Shown piece after piece: positions 1-7,658 of a stretch of DNA of 36,243 nucleotides (the first letter of the stretch is position 1; every line of letters begins with the position of its first letter). This stretch comes from Geoglobus sp. UBA235. Its GTDB lineage: Archaea > Halobacteriota > Archaeoglobi > Archaeoglobales > Archaeoglobaceae. The stretch spans positions 1-36,243 of the forward strand of contig DACG01000013.1 of the NCBI GenBank assembly GCA_002494725.1. Reading direction: 5' to 3'. The position numbers and the translations under genes are program-made. The notes under the pieces were generated by a model that did not search any database, was not told the origin of the DNA, and saw only the letters and a list, made by a program, of their open reading frames with translations.

Positions 1-45
1 TGGTGAGAGCCATCTCACAACTTCCTTTTCAGGTTTTCTGGCCAT
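1..45 (-). CDS. Possible N-terminus of an unidentified gene (cut by window edge)
   Basis: On the minus strand an ATG at 45 opens a frame that stays open to the window edge (15 codons, beginning MARKPEKEVV). An AT-rich TATA-like stretch lies roughly 35-40 bp upstream on that strand. The frame is far too short to identify, and the start is only a guess. It would lie downstream of the DUF302 gene in the same direction. Confidence 0.3.
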   Translation of the reverse strand, partial: MARKPEKEVVRWLSP

Positions 46-108
46 GTAGCGATTTGCAATCTAATAGCTAATAAAGTTTTGTCTTAGACTATAATTCAGG
101 AATTGGGA

Positions 109-489
109 TCAGACTGAATCGACAACTCTCTTCAGCTTTTCCTCAACCTCTTTGGCGATTTTCATGATCTTCTCATCACCTGACATTTTTGCAAGAGCGG
201 TGGGGACAATGGCTGAGACAACAACCTCATCTTTGTCTTTATAGACAACCACGTTGCATGGGAGAAGCAGTCCAAACTCCTTCTCTCTGCTTAGAACTCC
301 ATGGGCATGTGTTGGACTGCAGGCTCCCAGTATTATGTAATCTTCAAAATCAACCCCTATCTTCTTCTTAAGGGTCTCTTTCACGTCAATCTCACACAGA
401 ACTCCAAAACCCTCATCTGCAAGCTTTTTTCTTGTCCTTTCAGCGATTTCCTCAAAATCTTCCGAAAACCTTTTGCTGTATCCAAACAT
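109..489 (-). CDS. DUF302 family protein
   Basis: A 126-residue protein matching the DUF302 (TT1751-like) fold family in length and pattern: an N-terminal helix, the strand containing GFGVLCEIDV at residues 27-36, the conserved GACSPTHAHGVL segment near residues 55-66, and the LLPCNVVVY strand with its single conserved Cys at about residue 78. The biochemical role of the family is unknown; in many microbes DUF302 genes sit near sulfur or redox genes, but nothing here adds to that. No signal peptide or membrane segment is seen, so it is probably cytosolic. It is transcribed divergently from the acylphosphatase gene, with a 127-bp spacer; an AT-rich element about 25 bp before the ATG suggests a nearly leaderless transcript. 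Family call is firm, function open. Confidence 0.85.
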   Translation of the reverse strand: MFGYSKRFSEDFEEIAERTRKKLADEGFGVLCEIDVKETLKKKIGVDFEDYIILGACSPTHAHGVLSREKEFGLLLPCNVVVYKDKDEVVVSAIVPTALAKMSGDEKIMKIAKEVEEKLKRVVDSV

Positions 490-616
490 GTTTTTTATTT
501 TACCGCAGATGTATTAAGTAGTTTGAGGGGTTTTTAGCAAACCGTGCAAGAGCGATTCAATTGAGGTGGCGGGAAATAAGTTTTTATTACACTACCATAT
601 TAAGGATTCCCGGACT

Positions 617-889
617 ATGAAGAGGCTCAGAATTCATGTTAGCGGGATAGTCCAGGGAGTGGGGTACAGGTATTTCACTTTCAGAAAGGCCCAGGAGCTT
701 GGGATAAGGGGATATGTGATGAATCTGAATGATGGCAGGGTTCTTGTTGTTGCCGAGGGTGACGAGAATGCACTTGACAAATTCATCTCCTCCCTGAGAG
801 AGGGTCCGAAATTTGCGAGGGTCAATTCAATAGAGATTCGAGAAGAAAGCTCCGGTGAGAAGTTCACAAAATTTGAGATAAGGTACTGA
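617..889 (+). CDS. acyP: Acylphosphatase
   Basis: Small enzyme that hydrolyses acyl-phosphates, in the cytosol. The frame is open from 566, but the family normally has about 90 residues and starts right before the first beta strand, so the ATG at 617 (90 aa) is chosen. In this numbering the phosphate-binding motif VSGIVQGVGYR spans residues 8-18, with the catalytic Arg18, and the catalytic Asn is Asn36 in GYVMNLNDGRV; both are present, so the enzyme should be active. A T-rich TATA-like element around 580-591 is about 30 bp upstream, which would give a leaderless or very short leader. Only 3 nt separate its stop from hisF, so the two are co-transcribed; no functional link to histidine synthesis is known to me. 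Confidence 0.93.
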   Translation: MKRLRIHVSGIVQGVGYRYFTFRKAQELGIRGYVMNLNDGRVLVVAEGDENALDKFISSLREGPKFARVNSIEIREESSGEKFTKFEIRY

Positions 890-892
890 CTT

Positions 893-1708
893 ATGCTGAC
901 CAAAAGGATAATTCCGTGCCTTGATGTTACGTTGGATGATAGGGGTGCGAGTGTTGTAAAGGGAGTTGAGTTTGTCAATCTGAGAAAGGCCGGAGACCCG
1001 GTTGAGCTTGCAAAGAGGTACGATGAGGAGGGTGCAGATGAACTCGTTTTTCTTGACATAACCGCATCAGCCCATGGAAGAGAGACCATGGTTGATGTTG
1101 TTGAAAGGACTGCTGAGGAGGTTTTCATACCCCTTACGGTTGGGGGAGGAATAAGGAGCGTTGATGACATAAATGTGATGCTGAATGCCGGAGCAGATAA
1201 GGTTTCGATAAACACATCAGCTGTAAAGAATCCTGAACTTGTGAGAGAAGCTGCAAGAATTTTTGGCTCACAGTGCATTGTTGTGGCAATTGACTGCAGA
1301 AGAAATTTTGAGATTGATAGGGGAAGCCATATCGTTGAACTTGAAAATGGGGAGAAGGCCTGGTATGAGGTTGTGATCTATGGCGGTAGAAAGCCAACAG
1401 GCTTGGATGCTGTTGAGTGGGCAAAAAGGGTTGAGGAGCTTGGAGCAGGGGAGATTTTGCTTACATCAATGAACAGGGATGGGACAAAGATCGGGTATGA
1501 CATTCCCATAACGAGGAAGATAAGTGGGGAAACGAACATTCCCGTTATTGCATCGGGGGGAGCTGGAACAATGGAACACTTCTACGAGGCATTCACAGAT
1601 GGCAGGGCTGATGCAGCTCTGGCTGCGAGCATATTCCACTTCAGAGAGATAGGGATTGAGGATCTCAAAAAATACCTGAGGAAGAAAGGCATTCCCGTCA
1701 GGATTTAG
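893..1708 (+). CDS. hisF: Imidazole glycerol phosphate synthase cyclase subunit HisF
   Basis: Cyclase subunit of IGP synthase. It uses ammonia from HisH to convert PRFAR into imidazole glycerol phosphate and AICAR, in histidine synthesis. The 271-residue (beta/alpha)8 barrel is full length. Visible motifs are RIIPCLDV with catalytic Asp11, the phosphate-binding VGGGIRS loop near residue 82, AIDCRRN near 129-135, TSMNRDGT with the second catalytic Asp, and the C-terminal VIASGGAG phosphate loop. It follows acyP by 3 nt. Its last 11 bases overlap the end of the convergent ridA gene. The partner hisH and other his genes are not in the window, so the pathway is scattered here. Confidence 0.97.
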   Translation: MLTKRIIPCLDVTLDDRGASVVKGVEFVNLRKAGDPVELAKRYDEEGADELVFLDITASAHGRETMVDVVERTAEEVFIPLTVGGGIRSVDDINVMLNAGADKVSINTSAVKNPELVREAARIFGSQCIVVAIDCRRNFEIDRGSHIVELENGEKAWYEVVIYGGRKPTGLDAVEWAKRVEELGAGEILLTSMNRDGTKIGYDIPITRKISGETNIPVIASGGAGTMEHFYEAFTDGRADAALAASIFHFREIGIEDLKKYLRKKGIPVRI

Positions 1709-2066
1709 CGTAGGCTATTACCTCCATCTCTATGTCCACATTTTTGGGGAGGTTTTTAACCTCGACAACAGCCCTTGAAGGTTTGTGAGAGAAGTATTCT
1801 GCATAAATTCTGTTGAACTCATCAAACTTTGAAAGATCTGTCAGGTAGATCGTTGCCTTTACCACATTTTTCAGATCGAGATTGCATGAATTCAGAATTG
1901 CCCTGACATTCTCCATCACAGCTCTGACCCTCTCTTCAAAGGATTCAGGAACCGTCCCGTTTCTGAGGGGAATCTGACCTGAGACAAAAACAAAATCTCC
2001 TGCTTTGACAGCATGGCTGTACGGTCCAACAGGCTCCGGGGCTTTTTCAGAGTTTATAAACTCCAT
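1698..2066 (-). CDS. ridA: RidA/YjgF family enamine/imine deaminase
   Basis: A 122-residue member of the RidA (YjgF/YER057c/UK114) family, which hydrolyses reactive enamine/imine intermediates released by PLP-dependent dehydratases. Family features seen: the N-terminal APEPVGPYSHAV segment, FVSGQIPL at residues 27-34, and the signature PSRAVVEVKNLPKNVDIEME with the substrate carboxylate-binding Arg at residue 98. The glutamate before the end of the signature is also present. Length fits exactly. The gene converges on hisF and the two overlap by 11 bp at their 3' ends, so neither has room for a separate terminator. Upstream (minus strand) it faces the divergent YkgJ-type gene. Confidence 0.95.
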   Translation of the reverse strand: MEFINSEKAPEPVGPYSHAVKAGDFVFVSGQIPLRNGTVPESFEERVRAVMENVRAILNSCNLDLKNVVKATIYLTDLSKFDEFNRIYAEYFSHKPSRAVVEVKNLPKNVDIEMEVIAYAKS

Positions 2067-2143
2067 GCATAAATTGTATGCGAAGAGATTATTAATCCTT
2101 ATGATTCAGAAGTTTAAAATAAGTCTGCGAAAATAGTAGGGTT

Positions 2144-2596
2144 ATGATCATATTTCTTGAGAATGTTGAAAACTGGGAATGCCTTTACCAAGAATGTGGT
2201 GCGAGATGCTGCTCTGAGGGAATTGAGCTCACTCTTGAAGATGTTGAGAGGATTTCTGAGAGGCACTCTGATTTTTTCAAAGTTGAGGACAGCAGAATTT
2301 TGCTTAAAGGGAGGGACGGGAAATGTGTATTTCTTCAGGAGGATCTGAGGTGCGGGATTGAGGATATAAAGCCTGTGGCATGCAGACTCCTGCCTTTCGT
2401 CATCCATGAAGTCAGATACGGAGATGAACCGTTCATCAAGCTGAAGCTGGTTGTTGACTGCCCCGGAGTTGGAAGTGGAAAGGCTGTGGATCTCGGTGAA
2501 ATTGAGAGATATGCAACGCTTTTTCTTCATGAGAAACAGGAGCTGCTGATGAAAATGAAAGAAGACAGGGATTATCTGAAAAAGCTGTTCTCCTGA
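2144..2596 (+). CDS. YkgJ-type Cys-rich zinc/iron-chelating protein
   Basis: A 150-residue protein with the cysteine pattern of the YkgJ/CxxCxxCC family (putative zinc- or iron-chelating domain). Cysteines are at residues 13, 18, 22, 23, 61, 70, 80 and 106, including the paired ARCCSE, then GKCVFL, the RCGIEDIKPVACRLLPF core and DCPG. The family core CGIYxxRPxxCRxxPF is easily recognised. The metal and the exact job are unknown for most members. No signal peptide or membrane segment. The gene is divergent from ridA (77 bp apart) and stands alone; the HTH_10 regulator downstream has its own TATA box. The start at 2144 is the first ATG; the domain begins at residue 13, so a later start is unlikely. 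Confidence 0.82.
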   Translation: MIIFLENVENWECLYQECGARCCSEGIELTLEDVERISERHSDFFKVEDSRILLKGRDGKCVFLQEDLRCGIEDIKPVACRLLPFVIHEVRYGDEPFIKLKLVVDCPGVGSGKAVDLGEIERYATLFLHEKQELLMKMKEDRDYLKKLFS

Positions 2597-2654
2597 TCAT
2601 CCTTGATTTTATGTCACTCTGCCACACACTCCTTTAGCTCATGATCGAAACCTA

Positions 2655-2662
2655 TTATATAT
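2655..2662 (+). promoter_or_regulatory. TATA box of the HTH_10 regulator gene
   Basis: TTATATAT in an otherwise mixed sequence. A start site about 25 bp downstream would fall near 2685, just before the ribosome site GAAGGCGGT (2696-2704) and the ATG at 2708. This spacing argues against the GTG at 2687 as the start codon. Confidence 0.6.
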
Positions 2663-2707
2663 CTCATGCAGACGTAATGATTAATAGTGTTAAGAGAAGG
2701 CGGTAAG

Positions 2708-3448
2708 ATGATTGGCCTTAAGAAGGTGGCGTTAAAGCTCTGGCATCCTCACTGCTGGTCAATTGAGTCCACTAAGGACCATCCCCATGTGATTCTCATA
2801 ACCAAAGGTGTTTACAAGCTTGAAAATGAGGTCAGAGCGAATTTCCATCTGATTGCGGAAAGTTACAGTGATCTCAGAGCCTTCATTGATGACATTGAGA
2901 ACTACAGTGATTACGCCTTTGACATTTTCATCATAGGAAGGAACGATCTTGAGGCAGATATCCACGCCCGTTTTCCTCCTGACAAAACATTCTACGAGAA
3001 GGTTCTTTCTCTTGAATTCATGCCCATGAGTGTTGCCATCTCCAATGGATACGAGTACTGGAACATTCTGGTTGATGAGGAGAAGCTCAAGGAAACTCTT
3101 GATAGCTTGGGAGAGCTTGATGGCGTCAGCGTTGAGATTCTGAGCATAACAAATCTGAAATCCTTGGATGATGACAGGTACGTTGATATAATAGAGAGAA
3201 TATCCAGAAATCTGTCAATGAAGCAGAAGAAGGTGCTTATCGAGGCATACAGGCATGGATATTTTGAATGGCCCAGGAAGATGAGTGTTGATGAGCTTGC
3301 AAGGCATTTTGGCATTGCAAAATCAACATGCCTCCACCATCTCCGAACGGCTGAGGGAAAGATAATCAGGGTTTTTCTTGAAGAGCTCAGGGACAGAGAA
3401 CCCCATCTTTATGACATAAAAATGAATTCCAGACCCTTTGTTTGTTAA
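2708..3448 (+). CDS. HTH_10 (bacterio-opsin activator type) transcription regulator
   Basis: Probable DNA-binding regulator of 246 residues. The C-terminal region, residues 169-226, is the HTH_10 domain of archaeal bacterio-opsin activator (Bat)-like proteins: NLSMKQKKVLIEAYRHGYFEWPRKMS, then DELARHFGIAKSTCLHHLRTAE with the recognition helix at about 203-216. The N-terminal 160 residues look like the Bat-type sensory module and contain no recognisable cofactor motif. A GTG at 2687 would add seven residues, but the ribosome site and TATA spacing favour 2708. The gene ends in a run of T/A (3449-3480) and lies 89 bp upstream of the oxidoreductase operon in the same direction; it is a natural candidate regulator for that operon, which is inference from position only. 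Its ligand is unknown. Confidence 0.85.
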   Translation: MIGLKKVALKLWHPHCWSIESTKDHPHVILITKGVYKLENEVRANFHLIAESYSDLRAFIDDIENYSDYAFDIFIIGRNDLEADIHARFPPDKTFYEKVLSLEFMPMSVAISNGYEYWNILVDEEKLKETLDSLGELDGVSVEILSITNLKSLDDDRYVDIIERISRNLSMKQKKVLIEAYRHGYFEWPRKMSVDELARHFGIAKSTCLHHLRTAEGKIIRVFLEELRDREPHLYDIKMNSRPFVC

Positions 3449-3480
3449 TTTAATAAATTTTTTTAATAAAAATATTCATT
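3449..3480 (+). terminator. T-rich terminator after the HTH_10 gene
   Basis: The stop codon is followed at once by an AT-only stretch with a run of seven T, typical of archaeal intrinsic termination. No stem is needed. It probably separates the regulator from the operon that starts at 3538. Confidence 0.45.
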
Positions 3481-3537
3481 AAATACGTTCATGTTTGATT
3501 GTTATGATTTATTGGATGAGGTTCAACTGCTACTGTT

Positions 3538-4431
3538 ATGAGAGGTCTGGACGAGGAGAGTATTGAGGAGTTGAGGTGGGAGATAAGGCTCCATGGAAGG
3601 GGAGGGCAGGGGGTGGTTACGGCATCAAAAATTCTTGCCGAGTCTGCATTTGCTGAAAGATATCATGCACAATCAATCCCCTTCTTTGGAGCTGAAAGGA
3701 GGGGATCTCCTGTAATGGCATTCACAAGGATATCTGAGCATGAGATCAGGGAGAGGAGCCAGATTTACACCCCTGACTGTGTTCTGATCCTCGACCCCCT
3801 TGTAATGAGAGTTCTGGATGTTTTTAATGGCCTGAAGGATGGTGGGGGTGTGGTGATAAGCACATCCTCCCGAATAAGCGATGAGATCCTGCCCGATATC
3901 AGTCTGACTCTGGTGGTTGTTGATGGTGTTGGAATAGCTTTGAAAAAAGATCTTCTTGTTGCGGGGAATCCGGTGGTGAATATACCTGTAATCGGAGCAT
4001 TTCTCAGAGTTTTCCCTCACATCGGGATTGAGACTGTTGAGAAGGTCATTTCAGAGAAATTCAAAAGAAACAGTAAGAGAAGTGTAAAAGCTCTTTACTC
4101 TGCCTATGAAAGTGCCGAGGTTCTTAAAATAAGGGGGAAAAAGAGGGCTGAAAAGGTTTACAGCAAAAAACCCGGAAAAATATGGATTCCCGCCTCAAAA
4201 CCTGTTGTCGGGGTTGCGGGAAAAACAGGATACTGGAGAGACTTCAGGCCTGTTATCAATTACAGCAGATGCACAAACTGCCTCAACTGCTGGATCCACT
4301 GTCCTGAAGGATCCATCAGGAGAGAGAATGGTGAAGTTGTAATAGACTACGATTACTGCAAGGGTTGCCTTGTCTGCCTATCTGTATGTCCGAGAAGAGC
4401 GATCTCATCTGAGAGGGAGGTGTTTGCATGA
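3538..4431 (+). CDS. 2-oxoacid:ferredoxin oxidoreductase, fused gamma-delta subunit
   Basis: A 297-residue fusion of two normally separate subunits of the pyruvate/2-oxoisovalerate ferredoxin oxidoreductase family. Residues about 15-190 are the gamma subunit, with GRGGQG at 20-25 followed by VVTASKILAES. Residues 241-297 are the delta ferredoxin with two complete CxxCxxCxxxC sets: Cys245/248/251/255 and Cys274/277/280/284, both followed by Pro, enough for two [4Fe-4S] clusters that pass electrons to external ferredoxin. A Lys-rich linker of about 50 residues joins them. It is the first gene of a tight operon; its stop overlaps the alpha start (ATGA at 4428). A TATA-like GATTTATTG near 3506 would give a very short leader. 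Substrate (pyruvate or branched-chain 2-oxoacid) cannot be read from this subunit. Confidence 0.92.
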   Translation: MRGLDEESIEELRWEIRLHGRGGQGVVTASKILAESAFAERYHAQSIPFFGAERRGSPVMAFTRISEHEIRERSQIYTPDCVLILDPLVMRVLDVFNGLKDGGGVVISTSSRISDEILPDISLTLVVVDGVGIALKKDLLVAGNPVVNIPVIGAFLRVFPHIGIETVEKVISEKFKRNSKRSVKALYSAYESAEVLKIRGKKRAEKVYSKKPGKIWIPASKPVVGVAGKTGYWRDFRPVINYSRCTNCLNCWIHCPEGSIRRENGEVVIDYDYCKGCLVCLSVCPRRAISSEREVFA

Positions 4432-5567
4432 CTGAAAAGCTTCTCACAGGAAATCAGGCTGTTGCTCAGGCTGTTAAGAATTCAAGGGTGGGTGTTGTCT
4501 CTGCTTACCCAATAACACCCTCAACACCTGTTGTTGAGGAAATTGCAGGAATGGTTGAAAGCGGAGAAATGAATGCAAGGCTCATACTGGTTGAATCCGA
4601 GCATTCTGCAATGTCAGCATGCATTGGAGCAAGCTTGGGTGGAGCGAGAGCGTTCACAGCCACATCCAGTCATGGATTGGCTTACATGCATGAAATGCTT
4701 CACTATGCCGTCAATGCGAGAACACCCGTAGTTATGGCTGTTGCAAACAGAGCGATAGGGCCAGGCTGGAACATATGGGCAGATCTGAGCGACAGCATGT
4801 CCCAGAGGGATACCGGGTGGATTCAGATTTACTGCGAGAGCAATCAGGAAATCTACGACTCGATTGCAATGGCATACAGGGTTGCGGAGCATGAGGATGT
4901 TCTCCTTCCAGCGATGGTCTGCTATGATGGCTTTGTTCTGTCTCACACGTCAATGCCTGTAAAGCTCGATGATCTGAGTGAGTTTCTGGATGAGTATGAG
5001 GCTGCATGGAGGGTTGATTTCGATAACCCCTCCACCCACGGAAACATAACTCCTCCCGACTACTTCATGGATCTCAGACGTGAAGTATCCAGATCCCATG
5101 AAAGGGCTCTGAAGATCATGGATAGGGTTGAAAGGGAATTTTTCGAGACTTTTTCAAGAAAAACCCCACTGATAGCCGAGCATTACAGGCTTGATGATGC
5201 TGATACTGCAATTGTTGCAGCAGGGGCAGTATCATCTGAGGCGAAAATTGCTGTTGACAATTTGAGGAGAAATGGCATAAAGGTGGGACTTTTCAGAATA
5301 AGGTGCTTCAGACCCTTCCCGGTCCGGCATACAATCAGGGCCTTGGATGGGGTTGAGAAGATCTATGTTTTCGACAGATCGGTCAGCATTGGGTCGGAAG
5401 GTCAGATGTTCCAGGAAGTTAAATCAGCATTTTACGGCCTTTCATCCCCGCCTGAGATTTACGGGTGTGTTGTTGGGCTTGGTGGGAGAGATGTCACATC
5501 TATGGTTTTTGAGAAAACAGTTATGGGAGAAATTGAGCCCGGATGGATTGGAGAGGTGATTGTATGA
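4428..5567 (+). CDS. porA: 2-oxoacid:ferredoxin oxidoreductase alpha subunit
   Basis: Alpha subunit of the CoA-acylating 2-oxoacid:ferredoxin oxidoreductase. It carries domains I and II, which contact thiamine diphosphate and the substrate. At 379 residues it has family length. Recognisable features are GNQAVAQAVKNSRV at the N-terminus, the substrate-loop motif SAYPITPSTPVVEEIA (residues 25-40), the LVESEHSAMSACIGASLGGAR segment with the Glu that activates ThDP in this family, TSSHGLAYMHEML, and the domain II core DADTAIVAAGAVSSEAK. The gene overlaps the gamma-delta stop and the beta start by ATGA joints, so translation is probably coupled. The symbol is given at family level: the isoform could equally be the branched-chain (Vor) enzyme, as the leucine dehydrogenase neighbour suggests. 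Confidence 0.93.
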   Translation: MTEKLLTGNQAVAQAVKNSRVGVVSAYPITPSTPVVEEIAGMVESGEMNARLILVESEHSAMSACIGASLGGARAFTATSSHGLAYMHEMLHYAVNARTPVVMAVANRAIGPGWNIWADLSDSMSQRDTGWIQIYCESNQEIYDSIAMAYRVAEHEDVLLPAMVCYDGFVLSHTSMPVKLDDLSEFLDEYEAAWRVDFDNPSTHGNITPPDYFMDLRREVSRSHERALKIMDRVEREFFETFSRKTPLIAEHYRLDDADTAIVAAGAVSSEAKIAVDNLRRNGIKVGLFRIRCFRPFPVRHTIRALDGVEKIYVFDRSVSIGSEGQMFQEVKSAFYGLSSPPEIYGCVVGLGGRDVTSMVFEKTVMGEIEPGWIGEVIV

Positions 5568-6484
5568 AGCTGTCTGAAATTCCCGCTGAGGAGTATCTGC
5601 TTGAAGGAAATTCAGCATGCCATGGGTGTGGATCATCAATGGCTCTCAGAACAGTTCTGAAGGCTCTTGGAAAAAGAACGGTCCTTGTTGTGCCTGCAAG
5701 CTGCACCTCGGTATATCAGGGGATGTATCCCGGGTCTGCAATAGCCGTTCCCGTTGTGAATTCCGCATTTGCATGTTCCTCAGCTGTTGCATCTGGCTTG
5801 AAAGCCTCTCTTGAGCATCAGGGTATAGATGCGAATGTTGTTGTGTGGGCCGGAGATGGTGGAACGTATGACATAGGACTTCAGGCTCTTTCAGGAGCTG
5901 CAGAGAGGAATGAGGACATACTCTACATCTGCTATAACAACGAGATGTACTCCAATACAGGGATTCAGAGAAGCTCTGCGACCCCTTTTGGAGCGTGGAC
6001 AACAACCACAGTTAGTGGAAAGAAGGAGCACAGAAAGGATGTTGCTGAACTCATGATGGCTCATGGAATTCCCTACGTGGCAACAGCCTCGGCAGGGTAT
6101 CTGGATGACCTATACAGAAAAGTCAGGAAGGCTAAAAGGATTGAAGGCTTCAGGTACATTGAAATTCTAACTCCATGCCCTCCCGGATGGAGATACTCAA
6201 TGGAAAGAACTGTTGAGGTTGCAAAACTTGCTGTTGAGACGGGAATGTGGATTCTCTATGAATACGAACATGGTGTTTTGAGGCTTACAGGTGTCAGCAG
6301 AGCAATTGCTGCTGGGAAAAAGAAAATGAAGGATGTTCAGGAATATCTGCTTTTGCAGGGGAGGTTTTCCCATCTCAGCTCTGCTGAGATTCAGGAGATA
6401 AGGAAGTACATTGCTGAGAGGTGGAAGAAATTTGCAGATGTGCGGGGTGGAGAGCATGCAGTTGCAGCAGAGTTCTTTGTTTGA
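5564..6484 (+). CDS. porB: 2-oxoacid:ferredoxin oxidoreductase beta subunit (ThDP-binding)
   Basis: Beta subunit, which binds thiamine diphosphate and the proximal [4Fe-4S] cluster. The open frame begins at 5543, but the ATG at 5564 overlaps the alpha stop (ATGA) and has GAGAGGTGAT just upstream, giving 306 residues. The ThDP motif runs from GDGGTYDIG at 97-105 to YNN at 124-126. The four cluster cysteines expected for this subunit are present: Cys19 and Cys22 in CHGC, Cys47, and Cys205 in TPCPPGW. No truncation. The complex oxidises a 2-oxoacid to acyl-CoA, CO2 and reduced ferredoxin in the cytosol. The next gene, a leucine-dehydrogenase-like enzyme, starts inside the end of this one, so all four genes form one transcript. 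Confidence 0.94.
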   Translation: MKLSEIPAEEYLLEGNSACHGCGSSMALRTVLKALGKRTVLVVPASCTSVYQGMYPGSAIAVPVVNSAFACSSAVASGLKASLEHQGIDANVVVWAGDGGTYDIGLQALSGAAERNEDILYICYNNEMYSNTGIQRSSATPFGAWTTTTVSGKKEHRKDVAELMMAHGIPYVATASAGYLDDLYRKVRKAKRIEGFRYIEILTPCPPGWRYSMERTVEVAKLAVETGMWILYEYEHGVLRLTGVSRAIAAGKKKMKDVQEYLLLQGRFSHLSSAEIQEIRKYIAERWKKFADVRGGEHAVAAEFFV

Positions 6485-7550
6485 ATCAATGTTTGGAGAG
6501 GGGTTTGAGGAGATTGTGTTCTTCAGTGATCCAAAAACAGGACTGAAAAGCATTGTTGCAATTCATGACACAACTCTCGGTCCGGCTCTGGGAGGCACGA
6601 GAATATGGAACTACAGAAGTGAGTTTGAAGCTCTTAAAGATGTGATGAGGCTTGCAAAGGCAATGACATTGAAGGCTGCGGGAGCCGGGCTGAATCTGGG
6701 AGGAGGAAAGGCTGTAATCATCGGAAATCCTGAGGAGATCAAGAACGAGTACCTGCTCAGAAGCTATGGCAGGTTCATCGAAACTCTTGGCGGCAGGTTC
6801 ATAACAGGAGAGGATGTTGGAACAACACTTGAGGACATCAGGGCTATGGCGGTTGAGACAAAATACGTAACGGGAGTTATGTATGACCCCTCACCATTCA
6901 CCGCATACGGAGTTTATGCAGGGATGAAGGCGTGTCTGAGACATGTTTACGGTGATGATTCTCTTGAAGGAATTCATGTTGCAGTGCAGGGGCTTGGGAA
7001 GGTTGGACTTGAGCTTGCAAAACTCTTGATCGAGGATGGAGCAAGGCTAATGGTGACTGACATTGATGGGAGGAGAGTCAGGGAGTGCATTGAGATTGGT
7101 GGAAAATGCGTTGAGTATGTTGAACCATCCAGAATTTATTCGGTTGAATGCGACATCTTCTCTCCCTGTGCTCTTGGAGGGGTGATAAATGATTCAACAG
7201 TAAAGAAGCTGAACTGCAGGATAATAGCGGGGGCGGCAAACAATCAGCTTGAAAGTGAAAAACATGGAGAGATGCTGTCGCGAATGGAGATTCTGTATGC
7301 TCCTGACTTCATAATAAACGCAGGGGGGCTCATCACAGTTGCAAACGAGTACATGCACGGAGAGATCAACCCAGATATTCTGAAAAGAGAAATTGAGAGG
7401 GTTGGAGAGAGGCTTGAGAAAATCTTCAGAATGTCAGAGAGCATGCTTGACAGATCCGGAATGCCAATGTCAACCTCAAAGGCTGCTGAGATGTTTGCTC
7501 TTCAGAGAATAGAGAGAATTGCCGGAATGAAGAGGATTTACATTCCCTGA
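6456..7550 (+). CDS. Leucine/valine (Glu/Leu/Phe/Val) dehydrogenase family enzyme
   Basis: NAD(P)-dependent amino-acid dehydrogenase, 364 residues, much closer to leucine dehydrogenases than to archaeal glutamate dehydrogenases. Shared blocks are AIHDTTLGPALGGTR (residues 35-49), LNLGGGKAVIIG with catalytic Lys85 and the substrate Lys73 before it, GEDVGTT at 118-124, the Rossmann GxGxxG at 179-184, CDIFSPCALGGVIND, AGAANNQL and the APDFIINAGGLI signature. It would interconvert branched-chain amino acids and 2-oxoacids. The frame is open from 6411; ATG 6456 is preferred because GGGGTGGAGAG lies just upstream and the protein then aligns with the family N-terminus, but ATG 6489 is possible. The 29-bp overlap with the oxidoreductase beta gene ties it to the same operon and to a shared 2-oxoacid pool. 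Coenzyme preference is not clear. Confidence 0.9.
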   Translation: MQLQQSSLFESMFGEGFEEIVFFSDPKTGLKSIVAIHDTTLGPALGGTRIWNYRSEFEALKDVMRLAKAMTLKAAGAGLNLGGGKAVIIGNPEEIKNEYLLRSYGRFIETLGGRFITGEDVGTTLEDIRAMAVETKYVTGVMYDPSPFTAYGVYAGMKACLRHVYGDDSLEGIHVAVQGLGKVGLELAKLLIEDGARLMVTDIDGRRVRECIEIGGKCVEYVEPSRIYSVECDIFSPCALGGVINDSTVKKLNCRIIAGAANNQLESEKHGEMLSRMEILYAPDFIINAGGLITVANEYMHGEINPDILKREIERVGERLEKIFRMSESMLDRSGMPMSTSKAAEMFALQRIERIAGMKRIYIP

Positions 7551-7551
7551 G

Positions 7552-7580
7552 TTTTTAATTTTATTTTTTAATTATTTTCT
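7552..7580 (+). terminator. T-rich terminator of the oxidoreductase operon
   Basis: Immediately after the stop of the dehydrogenase come several runs of five to six T, with no GC-rich stem, as is usual for archaeal termination. The convergent CobW gene ends at 7659, so this is the shared 3' boundary. Confidence 0.5.
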
Positions 7581-7658
7581 AAATATATATTCTTGAACAG
7601 GAAATTTCGGTCACTAAAAAACCTTTTTTGAATCTAAACTTAAGGAAAAGTGAAACTC

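Noticed and set aside
634..1278. Long open frame (214 codons) on the minus strand
   Set aside because: It lies antisense to acyP and hisF, is very rich in Ser and Thr, and matches no family; it is a mirror of the real coding frames.
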